A DNA stretch of 17,075 bases from an uncultured Collinsella sp. (lineage in GTDB: Bacteria; Actinomycetota; Coriobacteriia; Coriobacteriales; Coriobacteriaceae). Positions 1 through 6,869 of this stretch are shown here, one piece after another. Made by a program: the position numbers and the translations under genes. Within the stretch, counting starts at the first letter, position 1. Each line of letters opens with the position of its first letter. Under the pieces are notes generated by a model. That model saw only the letters and a list, made by a program, of their open reading frames with translations, was not told where the DNA came from and ran no database searches. The DNA is taken from positions 1-17,075 of the forward strand of contig URWC01000023.1 in assembly GCA_900551555.1 (NCBI GenBank), written 5' to 3'.

Positions 1-994
1 AGGTGGCCGCACCGCCGAAGGGCTCGATCTCGGTCGGGTGGTTGTGGGTCTCGTTCTTAAACAGGAACAGCCAGTCCTGCTCCTCGCCGTCGACATCGAC
101 CTTTACCTTGACGGTGCAGGCGTTGATCTCCTCGGATTCATCGACATCGGTCATAACGCCGGTCTTCTTAAGGTACTTGGCGCCGATGGTGCCCATGTCC
201 ATAAGGCAGACAGGCTTGGCGTCGCGACCGAGCTCGTGGCGCATCTCCATGTAGCGGTCGAAGGCCTGCTGCACCACGGCGTCGTCGATTTTCACGTCGT
301 CCAGGACGGTGCCGAAGGTGGTATGGCGGCAGTGGTCGGACCAGTAGGTGTCGATCACGCGGATCTCCGTGATGGTGGGGTCGCGATCCTCATCGCGGAA
401 GTACTGCTGGCAGAAGGCGATGTCCGCCTCGTCCATGGCAAGGCCGCGCTCGGCGATAAAGGCGGCAAGGCCGGCCTCATCGAGCTCGCGGAAGCCGTCG
501 AGCACCTCGACGGGCTGGGGCTCGGGGGTCTCCATGTGCAGCGTCTCGGGCAAGTCGAGCGAGGCGATACGGGCCTCGACGGGGTTCACCACGTAGTGCT
601 TGATGGCCTCGACGGCGGCATCGTCCAAGTCGCCCGAGATCATATAGACCTTGGCGGAGCGCACGGCGGGACGCTCGCCCTGGCTGATGAGCTGCACGCA
701 CTCGCTGGCGGAGTTGGCGCGCTGGTCAAACTGGCCAGGCAGGAATTCGACGGCAAAGACGGCGCCATCGCTTGCGGGGAGCTCGTCATAGGTCACATCG
801 ACCTGGGGCTCGCTAAAGACGGTCGGCACGCAGGAGCGGAAGAGCTCCTCGTCGATGCCCTCGACGTCGTAGCGGTTGATGATCCTCAGGGCCTCGATGC
901 CCTGAATGCCGAGAATCTCGGTCAGCTCGCCCTTGAGCTGCTGAGCCTCGACGTCGAACCCGGGTTTCTTCTCCACGTAGATACGAGAGACCAT
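1..994 (-). CDS. purL: Phosphoribosylformylglycinamidine synthase PurL (N-terminal part, cut by window edge)
   Basis: It catalyses the fourth step of de novo purine synthesis, the ATP- and glutamine-dependent conversion of FGAR to FGAM in the cytosol. The visible 331 residues start MVSRIYVEKKPGFDVEAQQL, carry the hallmark YWSDHCRHTTF motif, and end at the substrate-loop motif ETHNHPTEIEPFGGAAT at the window edge. This version of the motif and the long N-terminal domain before it fit the large single-chain PurL of about 1200 or more residues found in clostridia, Bacteroides and Coriobacteriia, not the small PurL that works with PurS and PurQ. The ATG at 994 is preceded by an AGGAAGG-type ribosome binding site. 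The gene is divergent from the antiporter at 1179, and no other pur gene is visible. The identification is firm; the missing part lies left of the window. Confidence 0.95.
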   Translation of the reverse strand, partial: MVSRIYVEKKPGFDVEAQQLKGELTEILGIQGIEALRIINRYDVEGIDEELFRSCVPTVFSEPQVDVTYDELPASDGAVFAVEFLPGQFDQRANSASECVQLISQGERPAVRSAKVYMISGDLDDAAVEAIKHYVVNPVEARIASLDLPETLHMETPEPQPVEVLDGFRELDEAGLAAFIAERGLAMDEADIAFCQQYFRDEDRDPTITEIRVIDTYWSDHCRHTTFGTVLDDVKIDDAVVQQAFDRYMEMRHELGRDAKPVCLMDMGTIGAKYLKKTGVMTDVDESEEINACTVKVKVDVDGEEQDWLFLFKNETHNHPTEIEPFGGAAT

Positions 995-1178
995 TGGTTC
1001 CTGCCTTCCTGATCGGTTGGGCGTACGGTACGGTATGTGGCAGCGGTCGGTTTGCGGGGCAAGCCTCGCGGTCGCCTTGAGCCACATGTTTGTAAACCTC
1101 ACTATGATACGACAGCTCGCGGCGCGTGGAGGACGGCGAGGGTGCTACAGTGAAGCGCAAACAAGAGAAAGGCATCAC

Positions 1179-2741
1179 ATGGCATTCGTTTCGCTCGCCA
1201 TCATCGCGCTCGTGGCCTTTGCGAGTCCCTTTATCGCCTCGGCGATTCCCGGAAAGCCCGTTCCCGAGACGGTCTTTTTGCTCGTGTTCGGCGCGGTGTT
1301 GGGCCCTCATATGCTCGGCATCATCCATGTGGATGCCGAGGTCTCGCTCGTGTCCGAGCTCGGCTTGGCATTTTTGTTCCTGCTCGCCGGCTTTGAGATC
1401 GACCCCAAGAACATCACGGGCGTCGAGGGGCGCTACGGCATGGCGACGTGGGTCGTCACGTTTGGCATCGCCTGGCTTGCCGTGCGCTTCACGCCGTGGT
1501 TCTCGGTCAGCCATTTTGACGGTATCGCCGTGACGCTCGCGCTAACTTCGACGGCGCTCGGCACGCTCGTGCCCATCATGCGCGAGCGCTCGCTTACCGG
1601 CACGCGCGTGGGCGATTCGATTCTCGCATACGGCACCTGGGGCGAACTTGGCCCCGTGCTTGCCATGTCAGTGCTGCTCTCTGCGCGCACCGGCATCCAA
1701 ACGCTCGTGATTCTGGGCCTGTTTGCGGTGGTCTGCGTGTTGCTGGCCGTGGTTCCGAGCCGCTCCAAGCGCGTCGGCAGCCGTTTCTTTGCGTTTGTCG
1801 AGGAGCGCGCCGATACCACATCGCAGACGTTCGTGCGTCTGACGGTGCTCATCCTGGTCACGCTCGTGGCGTTCTCAGCTGTCTTTGATCTCGACATCGT
1901 GTTGGGTTCTTTTGCCGCCGGCTTTGTCCTGCGCTACATCATCCCCGAGGGTAACCATACGCTCGAGACCAAGCTCGATGGCCTGGCCTATGGCTTTCTG
2001 ATCCCCGTGTTCTTTACCGTGTCGGGCGCGAAGATCGACCTGACGGCCGTCGCATCGCGCCCCGGCCTGCTCGTGGGCTTTATCGTGGCGCTGCTCATCA
2101 TTCGCGCCGTGCCCATTCTTGTCTCCATGAGCATCTGTCCCGAGACGCGCGATGTCTCGGCGTATGGCCGCATTACCGTGGCCCTGTACTGCACCACGGC
2201 GCTGCCGATCATCGTTGCCGTGACGAGTGTGGCCGTCAACGCGGGAGCGCTTTCGCAGGATATCGCCTCGGTCATGGTTGCCGCCGGTGCCATCACGGTA
2301 TTCTTGATGCCGCTGCTCGCCCAGCTCTTCTACCGCGTGGTCGACGCCGCGCCGGTTGCCGCCGTGGCAGAAGTTGCCGAGCATCCTTCCGACGCGTTCG
2401 ATATTCTGCGCGCCCATCACGACCTGGCGAGCCTGCTCGCGCGCGAGCATGAGCTTTTGACCTCGCATGGTCACGGTCGTGCGCTCGACGGCGTGCCTAC
2501 GATTGATTCTATTGCCGATCATCTTTCGACCGAAGCGGCAAGCGGGCGCATCGATGCCCGTATTGTCGACGCCGCTCATTTGCTGGCCGAGAAGACCTAT
2601 GGCGACGAGATTGACCCGTCCAAGCTCACTCCGCGCGAGCGCCGTCGCCTGGAGCGCGCTAAGCTCGCCGTGCACGAATACCGCCGCCGCATGCTGGAAC
2701 TCTACGCAAGAGAAGAAGCCGAGGACGACGACGGCAAGTAG
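1179..2741 (+). CDS. Cation:proton antiporter, CPA2/Kef-like, with cytosolic C-terminal tail
   Basis: This is a predicted inner-membrane Na+(K+)/H+ exchanger of 520 residues. About 385 residues form alternating hydrophobic segments of the Na_H_Exchanger fold, beginning MAFVSLAIIALVAFASPF and including the GHMLGII-like early helix region (LGPHMLGIIHVD), LAFLFLLAGFEIDP and LTSTALGTLVPIM, all typical of CPA2 members. The last 130 residues or so are hydrophilic, charged and probably helical (PRERRRLERAKLAVHEYRRR), with an acidic end. No Rossmann-type TrkA-N/RCK motif is visible, so it is not a complete KefB/KefC. The ATG at 1179 is chosen over an upstream in-frame ATG at 1017 because AGAAAGG sits just before it and the protein then begins directly with the first membrane helix. 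A TATGAT at 1103-1108 could be its -10 box. Ion specificity cannot be read from the sequence. Confidence 0.85.
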   Translation: MAFVSLAIIALVAFASPFIASAIPGKPVPETVFLLVFGAVLGPHMLGIIHVDAEVSLVSELGLAFLFLLAGFEIDPKNITGVEGRYGMATWVVTFGIAWLAVRFTPWFSVSHFDGIAVTLALTSTALGTLVPIMRERSLTGTRVGDSILAYGTWGELGPVLAMSVLLSARTGIQTLVILGLFAVVCVLLAVVPSRSKRVGSRFFAFVEERADTTSQTFVRLTVLILVTLVAFSAVFDLDIVLGSFAAGFVLRYIIPEGNHTLETKLDGLAYGFLIPVFFTVSGAKIDLTAVASRPGLLVGFIVALLIIRAVPILVSMSICPETRDVSAYGRITVALYCTTALPIIVAVTSVAVNAGALSQDIASVMVAAGAITVFLMPLLAQLFYRVVDAAPVAAVAEVAEHPSDAFDILRAHHDLASLLAREHELLTSHGHGRALDGVPTIDSIADHLSTEAASGRIDARIVDAAHLLAEKTYGDEIDPSKLTPRERRRLERAKLAVHEYRRRMLELYAREEAEDDDGK

Positions 2742-2770
2742 CAAGGAATACCGGGATACGGTTTCCGCCC

Positions 2771-2816
2771 AAATAAAAGAAGGCGCGCCGCCTGCATCGA
2801 TCGCAGGTAGCGCGCC
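2771..2816 (-). terminator. Hairpin terminator between convergent genes
   Basis: Arms GGCGCGC (2782-2788) and GCGCGCC (2810-2816) enclose a second matching pair, CCTGC and GCAGG. Read on the minus strand the hairpin is followed by a T-rich run (complement of 2771-2781), so it should end the SDR transcript. On the plus strand it is followed only by GTTTGCG, so it may act weakly in that direction for the antiporter. Confidence 0.75.
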
Positions 2817-2863
2817 GTTTGCGTAGAGCTCTGAAGAAGGTTGGGGCCGAAGCCCACCGCCCT

Positions 2864-3613
2864 TTAGGAGCGGGCGGCTCCGTCGACGGGGAGTACGGCG
2901 CCCGTGACATAAGAGGACATGTTGCTTGCCAGGAAGACGAAGGCGTTGGCGACGTCCTCGGGCTCGCCCATGCGGCCGAGCGGAATGGTGGCGATGATGG
3001 GCTTGATGACCTCTTCGGGCAGGTTGGCGACCATATCGGTCTTGGTCACGCCGGGAGCGACGGCGTTGACGCGAATGCCCTTGGGAGCGAGTTCGCGCGA
3101 GAGCGACTGGACCATGCCGTTGACGGCGAACTTGGACGTGGGGTAGCCGACGCCGGAGGGCTGGCCGTACTTGGCGACCATCGAGCTCGTGGTGGTGATG
3201 GTGCCGCCGTGGCCCGCCTCGGTCATAATCTTGGCAGCGGCCTGGTGGCCGTTAAAGACGGCGACGACGTTGAGGTCCATGACCTTGGCGAATTCTTCGG
3301 CCGTGTACTCCAGAAGTGGCGAGCGCTGGGAGATGCCGGCGTTGTTGACGACCGTGTCTAGGCCGCCCATGTCGGCGGCTGCCTGGGTAAAGGCCTCGGT
3401 TACGGCCTCGAGCGAGGTGAGGTCGCAGGAACGGCCCCAGACCTTGGCCTCGGGATAGGCTGCGGTCAGCTTCTCGACGGCGGCGTCGGCGGTCTCCTGG
3501 CGAGAGCCAAAGACGGTGACGGCAGCGCCTTCCTCAATAAAACGGCAGGCGATGGCGTAGCCGATACCGCGCGTGCCTCCGGTGATGATTGCTTTCTTAC
3601 CCTCGAGCAACAT
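2864..3613 (-). CDS. SDR-family NAD(P)-dependent oxidoreductase (FabG-like)
   Basis: This is a cytosolic classical short-chain dehydrogenase/reductase of 249 residues, the usual family length. Visible motifs are the cofactor loop TGGTRGIG (11-18), NNAG (90-93), the catalytic Ser144 and YPTSK (Tyr157, Lys161), followed by RVNAVAPGVTKTDM and a C-terminal FLASNMSSYVTGAVLPVDGA, as in FabG-type enzymes. The start at 3613 is preferred because GGAGG lies 4 bases upstream; longer in-frame starts have no ribosome binding site. It stands alone, with no acyl carrier protein or fatty acid genes beside it, so FabG itself is unlikely. Substrate is unknown; sugars, small ketones or steroids are all possible for this fold. 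A TTGACA box and an inverted repeat upstream suggest its own regulated promoter. Confidence 0.88.
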   Translation of the reverse strand: MLLEGKKAIITGGTRGIGYAIACRFIEEGAAVTVFGSRQETADAAVEKLTAAYPEAKVWGRSCDLTSLEAVTEAFTQAAADMGGLDTVVNNAGISQRSPLLEYTAEEFAKVMDLNVVAVFNGHQAAAKIMTEAGHGGTITTTSSMVAKYGQPSGVGYPTSKFAVNGMVQSLSRELAPKGIRVNAVAPGVTKTDMVANLPEEVIKPIIATIPLGRMGEPEDVANAFVFLASNMSSYVTGAVLPVDGAARS

Positions 3614-3678
3614 GGTGCCTCCATTCTTCGGGGGTGTGGACATACGCAGCACAGCATAGTGGCGGCCCAAAACGAGCA

Positions 3679-3715
3679 CGTTCGCTTATCGGCGAACGGT
3701 ACCCCCGGTTGTCAA
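3679..3715 (-). promoter_or_regulatory. Candidate promoter with overlapping inverted repeat, upstream of the SDR gene
   Basis: On the minus strand a consensus -35 TTGACA (complement of 3710-3715) is followed after 19 bases by GATAAG (complement of 3685-3690). A perfect 7-bp inverted repeat, CGTTCGC (3679-3685), 6 bases, GCGAACG (3692-3698), overlaps the -10 and the spacer, a position suited to a repressor operator. The 19-base spacer is longer than ideal, so the promoter call is tentative; the inverted repeat is directly visible. Confidence 0.4.
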
Positions 3716-3765
3716 TGAACGGTCAAGTTGTTCAAACATAAGCCACGCCAATGCGCTCCCAGCGC

Positions 3766-3804
3766 GAAAACAAAAAGGCTCCCGTCCAAGATCGGACGGG
3801 AGCC
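3766..3804 (-). terminator. Intrinsic terminator of hom
   Basis: A perfect 11-bp stem, GGCTCCCGTCC (3777-3787) and GGACGGGAGCC (3794-3804), with a 6-base loop. On the minus strand it is followed by TTTTTGTTTTC, a classical U-tract. It sits 34 bp beyond the hom stop codon. Confidence 0.92.
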
Positions 3805-3838
3805 CCTCAACATATATGTCGTATACCGAAGACCGGAA

Positions 3839-5182
3839 TTAGTTGGCCATAACGCCTTCGGTCCAGGCCTCGACGTCCTCGATACGCAGGACGTTGGCGA
3901 CCTCGGCCACGCAGTCGACGCCTGCAAGCTCGGCAGCAGCGGCCTGGATGTCCTTCTCGAGCGCGCGGTGCGTCAGGAAGATGACGGAGCAGGTGTCGGT
4001 GACGCCCGATTTGCCATCCTCGACCTGGTTGATGAGCGAGATCGAGATGTTGTGCTTGGCAAAGATATCGACCGTCTCGGACAGGGCGCCCACGCGGTCG
4101 GCAACCTTCAGGCGCACATAGTACTTGGTCTGGAGCTCGTCCATGGGCTTAAAGGCGAGGTTGTGGCCGTAGGGCTCGATCTCGGGCAGCGGTGCCACGC
4201 CGCGGCTGATCTGCTCGGACAGCGACAGGATATCGCCTACGACGGCGCTCGCGGTGGGGAAGGAGCCTGCGCCGGCACCGTAGAACATGGTCTCGCCCAC
4301 AGCGTCGCCCACCACGTAGACGGCGTTCATGGCGCCGTTGACCTTGGCGAGCATGTGGTCGGCAGGGATTAGCGTGGGGTGCACGCGGACGTCGACGCCG
4401 GCATCGGTGTTGCGGGCGATGCCCAGCAGCTTAATGGTGTAGCCGAGCTCGCGGGCCTGGGCGATGTCCTCGGCGCCGATGGTACGGATGCCCTGCTGGT
4501 AGACGTCGTCGGTGGTCACGCGGGTGCCAAAGCCGATGGAGGCGAGGATGGCCGTCTTGCTGGCGGCATCGAAGCCGTCGACGTCGGCGGACGGGTCGGC
4601 CTCGGCGTAGCCCTTGGCCTGCGCGTCGGCGAGCACGTCGGCGTAATCGGCGCCCTCGGCGTCCATGCGCGACAGGATGTAGTTGGTGGTGCCGTTGAGG
4701 ATGCCGGCGATGGTCAGGATCTTGTTGCCCACCAGGTCGTGCTCGAGCGTGCTGACGATGGGGATACCGCCGCCGCAGCTGGCCTCGCACTTGATCTGCA
4801 CGCCGCACTCACGCGCCTTCTCGGCGAGCGTCTCGACGTGACGGCCGAGCAGGGCCTTGTTAGCGGAGACGACGTGCTTGCCGTTCTCGAAGGCGGTGGT
4901 GAAGATCTCGGTTGCGGGGTGCTCGCCGCCAATTAGCTCGACGACGATATCGACGGCGGGGTCGGTGACGACATCGTGCCAGTCGCTCGTAAAGGCCTCG
5001 CGCTCAATACCGGCGGCTTCGGCCTGCTCCCAGGCAAGTGCGCAGGCGCGGGTCAGCTTAAGGTCGATGCCGTAGGCGGCCAGGTACTCATCGTGGTGGC
5101 TCTTGATCAGACGGGCCACGCCGCCGCCGACGGTTCCCAGGCCGATCAGGCCGACGTTCACGGTGCGCAGGGGTTCGCTCAT
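3839..5182 (-). CDS. hom: Homoserine dehydrogenase with C-terminal ACT domain
   Basis: It reduces aspartate semialdehyde to homoserine with NAD(P)H in the cytosol, the branch point to threonine, methionine and isoleucine. The 447 residues match the long regulated form. The N-terminal Rossmann fold has GLIGLGTVGGG (11-21); the catalytic domain includes SANKALLGRH, the CEASCGGGIPIVSTLEHDL region, GILNGTTNYIL and a FGTRVTTDDVYQQGI segment. An ACT domain begins at about residue 354 (YYVRLKVADRVGALSETVDI) and probably gives feedback control by threonine. The ATG at 5182 has AAGGAG six bases upstream. No thrB, thrC or lysC is adjacent, and the gene has its own terminator, so it is likely monocistronic. 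It is divergent from the liv operon. Confidence 0.96.
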   Translation of the reverse strand: MSEPLRTVNVGLIGLGTVGGGVARLIKSHHDEYLAAYGIDLKLTRACALAWEQAEAAGIEREAFTSDWHDVVTDPAVDIVVELIGGEHPATEIFTTAFENGKHVVSANKALLGRHVETLAEKARECGVQIKCEASCGGGIPIVSTLEHDLVGNKILTIAGILNGTTNYILSRMDAEGADYADVLADAQAKGYAEADPSADVDGFDAASKTAILASIGFGTRVTTDDVYQQGIRTIGAEDIAQARELGYTIKLLGIARNTDAGVDVRVHPTLIPADHMLAKVNGAMNAVYVVGDAVGETMFYGAGAGSFPTASAVVGDILSLSEQISRGVAPLPEIEPYGHNLAFKPMDELQTKYYVRLKVADRVGALSETVDIFAKHNISISLINQVEDGKSGVTDTCSVIFLTHRALEKDIQAAAAELAGVDCVAEVANVLRIEDVEAWTEGVMAN

Positions 5183-5235
5183 AGATAGCTCCTTCGTGCA
5201 TCTGTATGGATGATTGACCAGTTAAGGTTGAGTGC

Positions 5236-5273
5236 ATTCTAGCGTGAACCGAGGGCGCGTGCTTGCCAGGCAA
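5236..5273 (-). promoter_or_regulatory. Candidate hom promoter -10 and upstream palindrome
   Basis: On the minus strand TAGAAT (complement of 5236-5241) lies about 55 bases before the hom start and resembles a -10 box, but no good -35 box is at the right distance. A small palindrome, TTGCCAGGCAA (5263-5273), lies 21 bases further upstream and could be an activator or repressor half-site pair. Both are short and may be coincidental. Confidence 0.3.
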
Positions 5274-5398
5274 CAGGAGCCGCACAAAACGCTACCCCCG
5301 AAACGCTGCGGAAACATTGGAAACACGCTCGCTACAAACGAAGTTCCGTAACAAACTGTCAACGTTTGAACCATAAGGTTTGCCCTGTACCGCAAGAC

Positions 5399-5413
5399 GG
5401 CCGCACCGCGGCC
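5399..5413 (+). promoter_or_regulatory. Leader hairpin upstream of livK1
   Basis: GGCCGC, a 3-base loop and GCGGCC form a compact GC-only hairpin ending 10 bases before the AAAAGGGGG ribosome binding site of the first binding-protein gene. It could protect the 5' end of the mRNA or influence initiation. No riboswitch family is recognisable. I found no convincing promoter pair in the remaining 5' region (5183-5398). Confidence 0.4.
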
Positions 5414-5431
5414 AGCGAAAAGGGGGACACC

Positions 5432-6598
5432 ATGTTCAACATCAACAGTACGCTCAGCCGTAGGAACTTCCTCGCCGGCGCCGCAGCGCTCGGTAGCACC
5501 GTCGCGCTTGCCGGCTGCTCCTCGGGTGGCTCGGATGGCGGCTCCGCCGATGACGGCAAGACTTTCAAGATCGGTGTCATCGGCCCTCTGACCGGTGCCG
5601 CGGCAACCTATGGCGTCTCGGCCGAGAAGGGCGCCAAGCTCGCTGCCAAGGATTTCTCGACCAAGGACCTCAAGCTCTCGCTTAAGTCCGAGGACGACGT
5701 CGCCGACGGCGAGAAGGCCATCAACGCCTTCAATACCCTGTGCGACTGGGGCATGCAGGCACTCGTCGGCCCCGTCACCACCGGTGCCGCCGTCGCCGTC
5801 TCGGGCGAGATTGCCGACGACATGCTCATGGTCACGCCTTCTGCCTCGTCGCTCGACGTCACCAAGGACAAGACCACGGTCTTCCAGGTCTGCTTCACCG
5901 ATCCCACCATGGGCACGAGCGCCGCGAAGTTCTTGGCCGAGAAGTACGCGGACGCCAAGATCGCCCTGTTCTACAACTCCGGCGATACGTACAGCTCGGG
6001 CGTCGCCGATGCATTCGCCGAGCAGGCCAAGGAGTCCAAGCTCGATATCGTCGATACCGAGACCTTTAAGGACGATTCTTCCACGAGCTTTACCAACCAG
6101 CTGACCAAGGCCAAGGAGGCCGGCGCCACGCTCATCTTTGCGCCGATCTACTACACGCCGGCGTCCGTCCTGCTCAAGAACGCCAAAGACATGGGCTATG
6201 ACATGACGCTCATGGGCACCGACGGCATGGACGGTCTGCTCTCCGTCGAGGGCTTCGACACCTCGCTTGCCGAGGGCGTGCTGCTCATGACGCCGTTCTC
6301 CGCCGATGACGAGAAGAACGCCGACTTCGTCAAGTCATACAAGGAGGAGTACGACGAGACCCCCAACCAGTTTGCCGCCGACGCCTACGACTGTGTCCAC
6401 GCGATCGCTGAGGCTATCGACAAGGCTGGCATCGACACGACGGCCGACGGTGCCGACATTGCCGCCGACCTTGCCAAGGCCATGCGCAAGATCAAGATCG
6501 ATGGCCTGACCGGCGAGCTCACCTGGAACGATGAGGGCCAGGTCGAGAAGCCCGCTACGGCCTATGTGATTCAGGACGGCAAGTACATCGCCGCCTAA
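5432..6598 (+). CDS. livK: Branched-chain amino acid ABC transporter substrate-binding lipoprotein (first copy)
   Basis: This is the extracytoplasmic receptor of the Liv/HAAT importer encoded downstream, 388 residues, type I periplasmic-binding fold (Peripla_BP_6-like). The signal sequence contains a twin-arginine motif SRRNFL (Arg10-Arg11), a short hydrophobic stretch and a lipobox LAGC with Cys29, followed by a Gly/Ser-rich linker, so it is probably exported folded by Tat and anchored by lipid. The mature part opens FKIGVIGPLTGAAATYG, the family hallmark, and contains VGPVTTGAAVAVSG and TPSASS as parts of the ligand cleft. The ATG at 5432 is chosen because AGGGGG sits just upstream and the signal peptide then has normal length; an in-frame start at 5366 has neither. 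It is the first of two tandem paralogues. Leucine, isoleucine or valine are likely ligands, but specificity is inferred. Confidence 0.93.
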   Translation: MFNINSTLSRRNFLAGAAALGSTVALAGCSSGGSDGGSADDGKTFKIGVIGPLTGAAATYGVSAEKGAKLAAKDFSTKDLKLSLKSEDDVADGEKAINAFNTLCDWGMQALVGPVTTGAAVAVSGEIADDMLMVTPSASSLDVTKDKTTVFQVCFTDPTMGTSAAKFLAEKYADAKIALFYNSGDTYSSGVADAFAEQAKESKLDIVDTETFKDDSSTSFTNQLTKAKEAGATLIFAPIYYTPASVLLKNAKDMGYDMTLMGTDGMDGLLSVEGFDTSLAEGVLLMTPFSADDEKNADFVKSYKEEYDETPNQFAADAYDCVHAIAEAIDKAGIDTTADGADIAADLAKAMRKIKIDGLTGELTWNDEGQVEKPATAYVIQDGKYIAA

Positions 6599-6634
6599 GA
6601 GCGTATAAAACGGAACTGGTGAGGCTCTTTTATT
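6597..6634 (+). terminator. Weak terminator-like hairpin after the first livK
   Basis: AAGAGC (6597-6602), overlapping the stop codon, pairs with GCTCTT (6624-6629), followed by TTTATT. The stem is only 6 bp and the loop is 21 bases, so it is at most a partial terminator. It may lower read-through from livK1 into livK2. Confidence 0.35.
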
Positions 6635-6680
6635 CAGGGCGAGGACGCTTGTAACAGAATGGAAACATTACTTTTACACA

Positions 6681-6776
6681 ATAAAGTGGAAGACCTGCAT
6701 AAAGTGGTAAAAATACGCAGAAATATGGATAAATATCTGAGTCCAAAGAAAAGTTGAAATAATCGCCACTTTTCTT
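6681..6776 (+). promoter_or_regulatory. AT-rich region with repeated AAAGTGG motifs and a 9-bp dyad upstream of livK2
   Basis: ATAAAGTGG occurs twice in direct orientation (6681-6689 and 6699-6707, 18 bases apart, close to two helical turns), and an inverted copy of the core, CCACTTTT, lies at 6766-6773. The third copy is part of a perfect dyad, AAGAAAAGT (6746-6754) and ACTTTTCTT (6768-6776). The stretch is strikingly AT-rich against its surroundings. This looks like a promoter region with regulator binding sites giving livK2 its own start of transcription; a TACTAT at 6789-6794 could be a -10 box, without a good -35. Confidence 0.45.
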
Positions 6777-6802
6777 AACTAAAGCGTCTACTATTTTGCG
6801 AA

Positions 6803-6848
6803 CGCCGAACACGGCGAAGGATGGCCTGTCGGGTAACCGAAACCCGAC
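6803..6848 (+). promoter_or_regulatory. Two consecutive leader hairpins before livK2
   Basis: CGCCG-aaca-CGGCG (6803-6816) and GTCGGGT (6828-6834), 7-base loop, ACCCGAC (6842-6848) are both perfect stems. The second ends a few bases before the GAGAGGAGAG ribosome binding site of livK2. The first livK gene has a comparable hairpin in the same place. They may stabilise the binding-protein mRNA; no known riboswitch is recognised. Confidence 0.4.
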
Positions 6849-6869
6849 GAGATTTGAGAGGAGAGCCGC

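Noticed and set aside
38..1012. 324-codon plus-strand frame at the left end
   Set aside because: It is the reverse complement of purL, whose conserved motifs are unmistakable on the minus strand.
1035..1087. ATGTGGC/GCCACAT inverted repeat between purL and the antiporter
   Set aside because: Arms of 7 bases separated by 39 bases are expected by chance at this length; no matching purine regulator site seen.
1017..1178. N-terminal extension of the antiporter from the ATG at 1017
   Set aside because: No ribosome binding site; the extension covers the divergent promoter region, and the internal ATG at 1179 has a site and starts at the first membrane helix.
3679..3698. LexA/SOS box at the SDR promoter
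   Set aside because: Gram-positive LexA sites are GAAC-N4-GTTC; here the half-sites are in the opposite order with a 6-base spacer.
5183..5431. Riboswitch or T-box in the hom/liv intergenic region
   Set aside because: No T-box, lysine, SAM or other aptamer core recognisable on either strand; only a short leader hairpin and a small palindrome.
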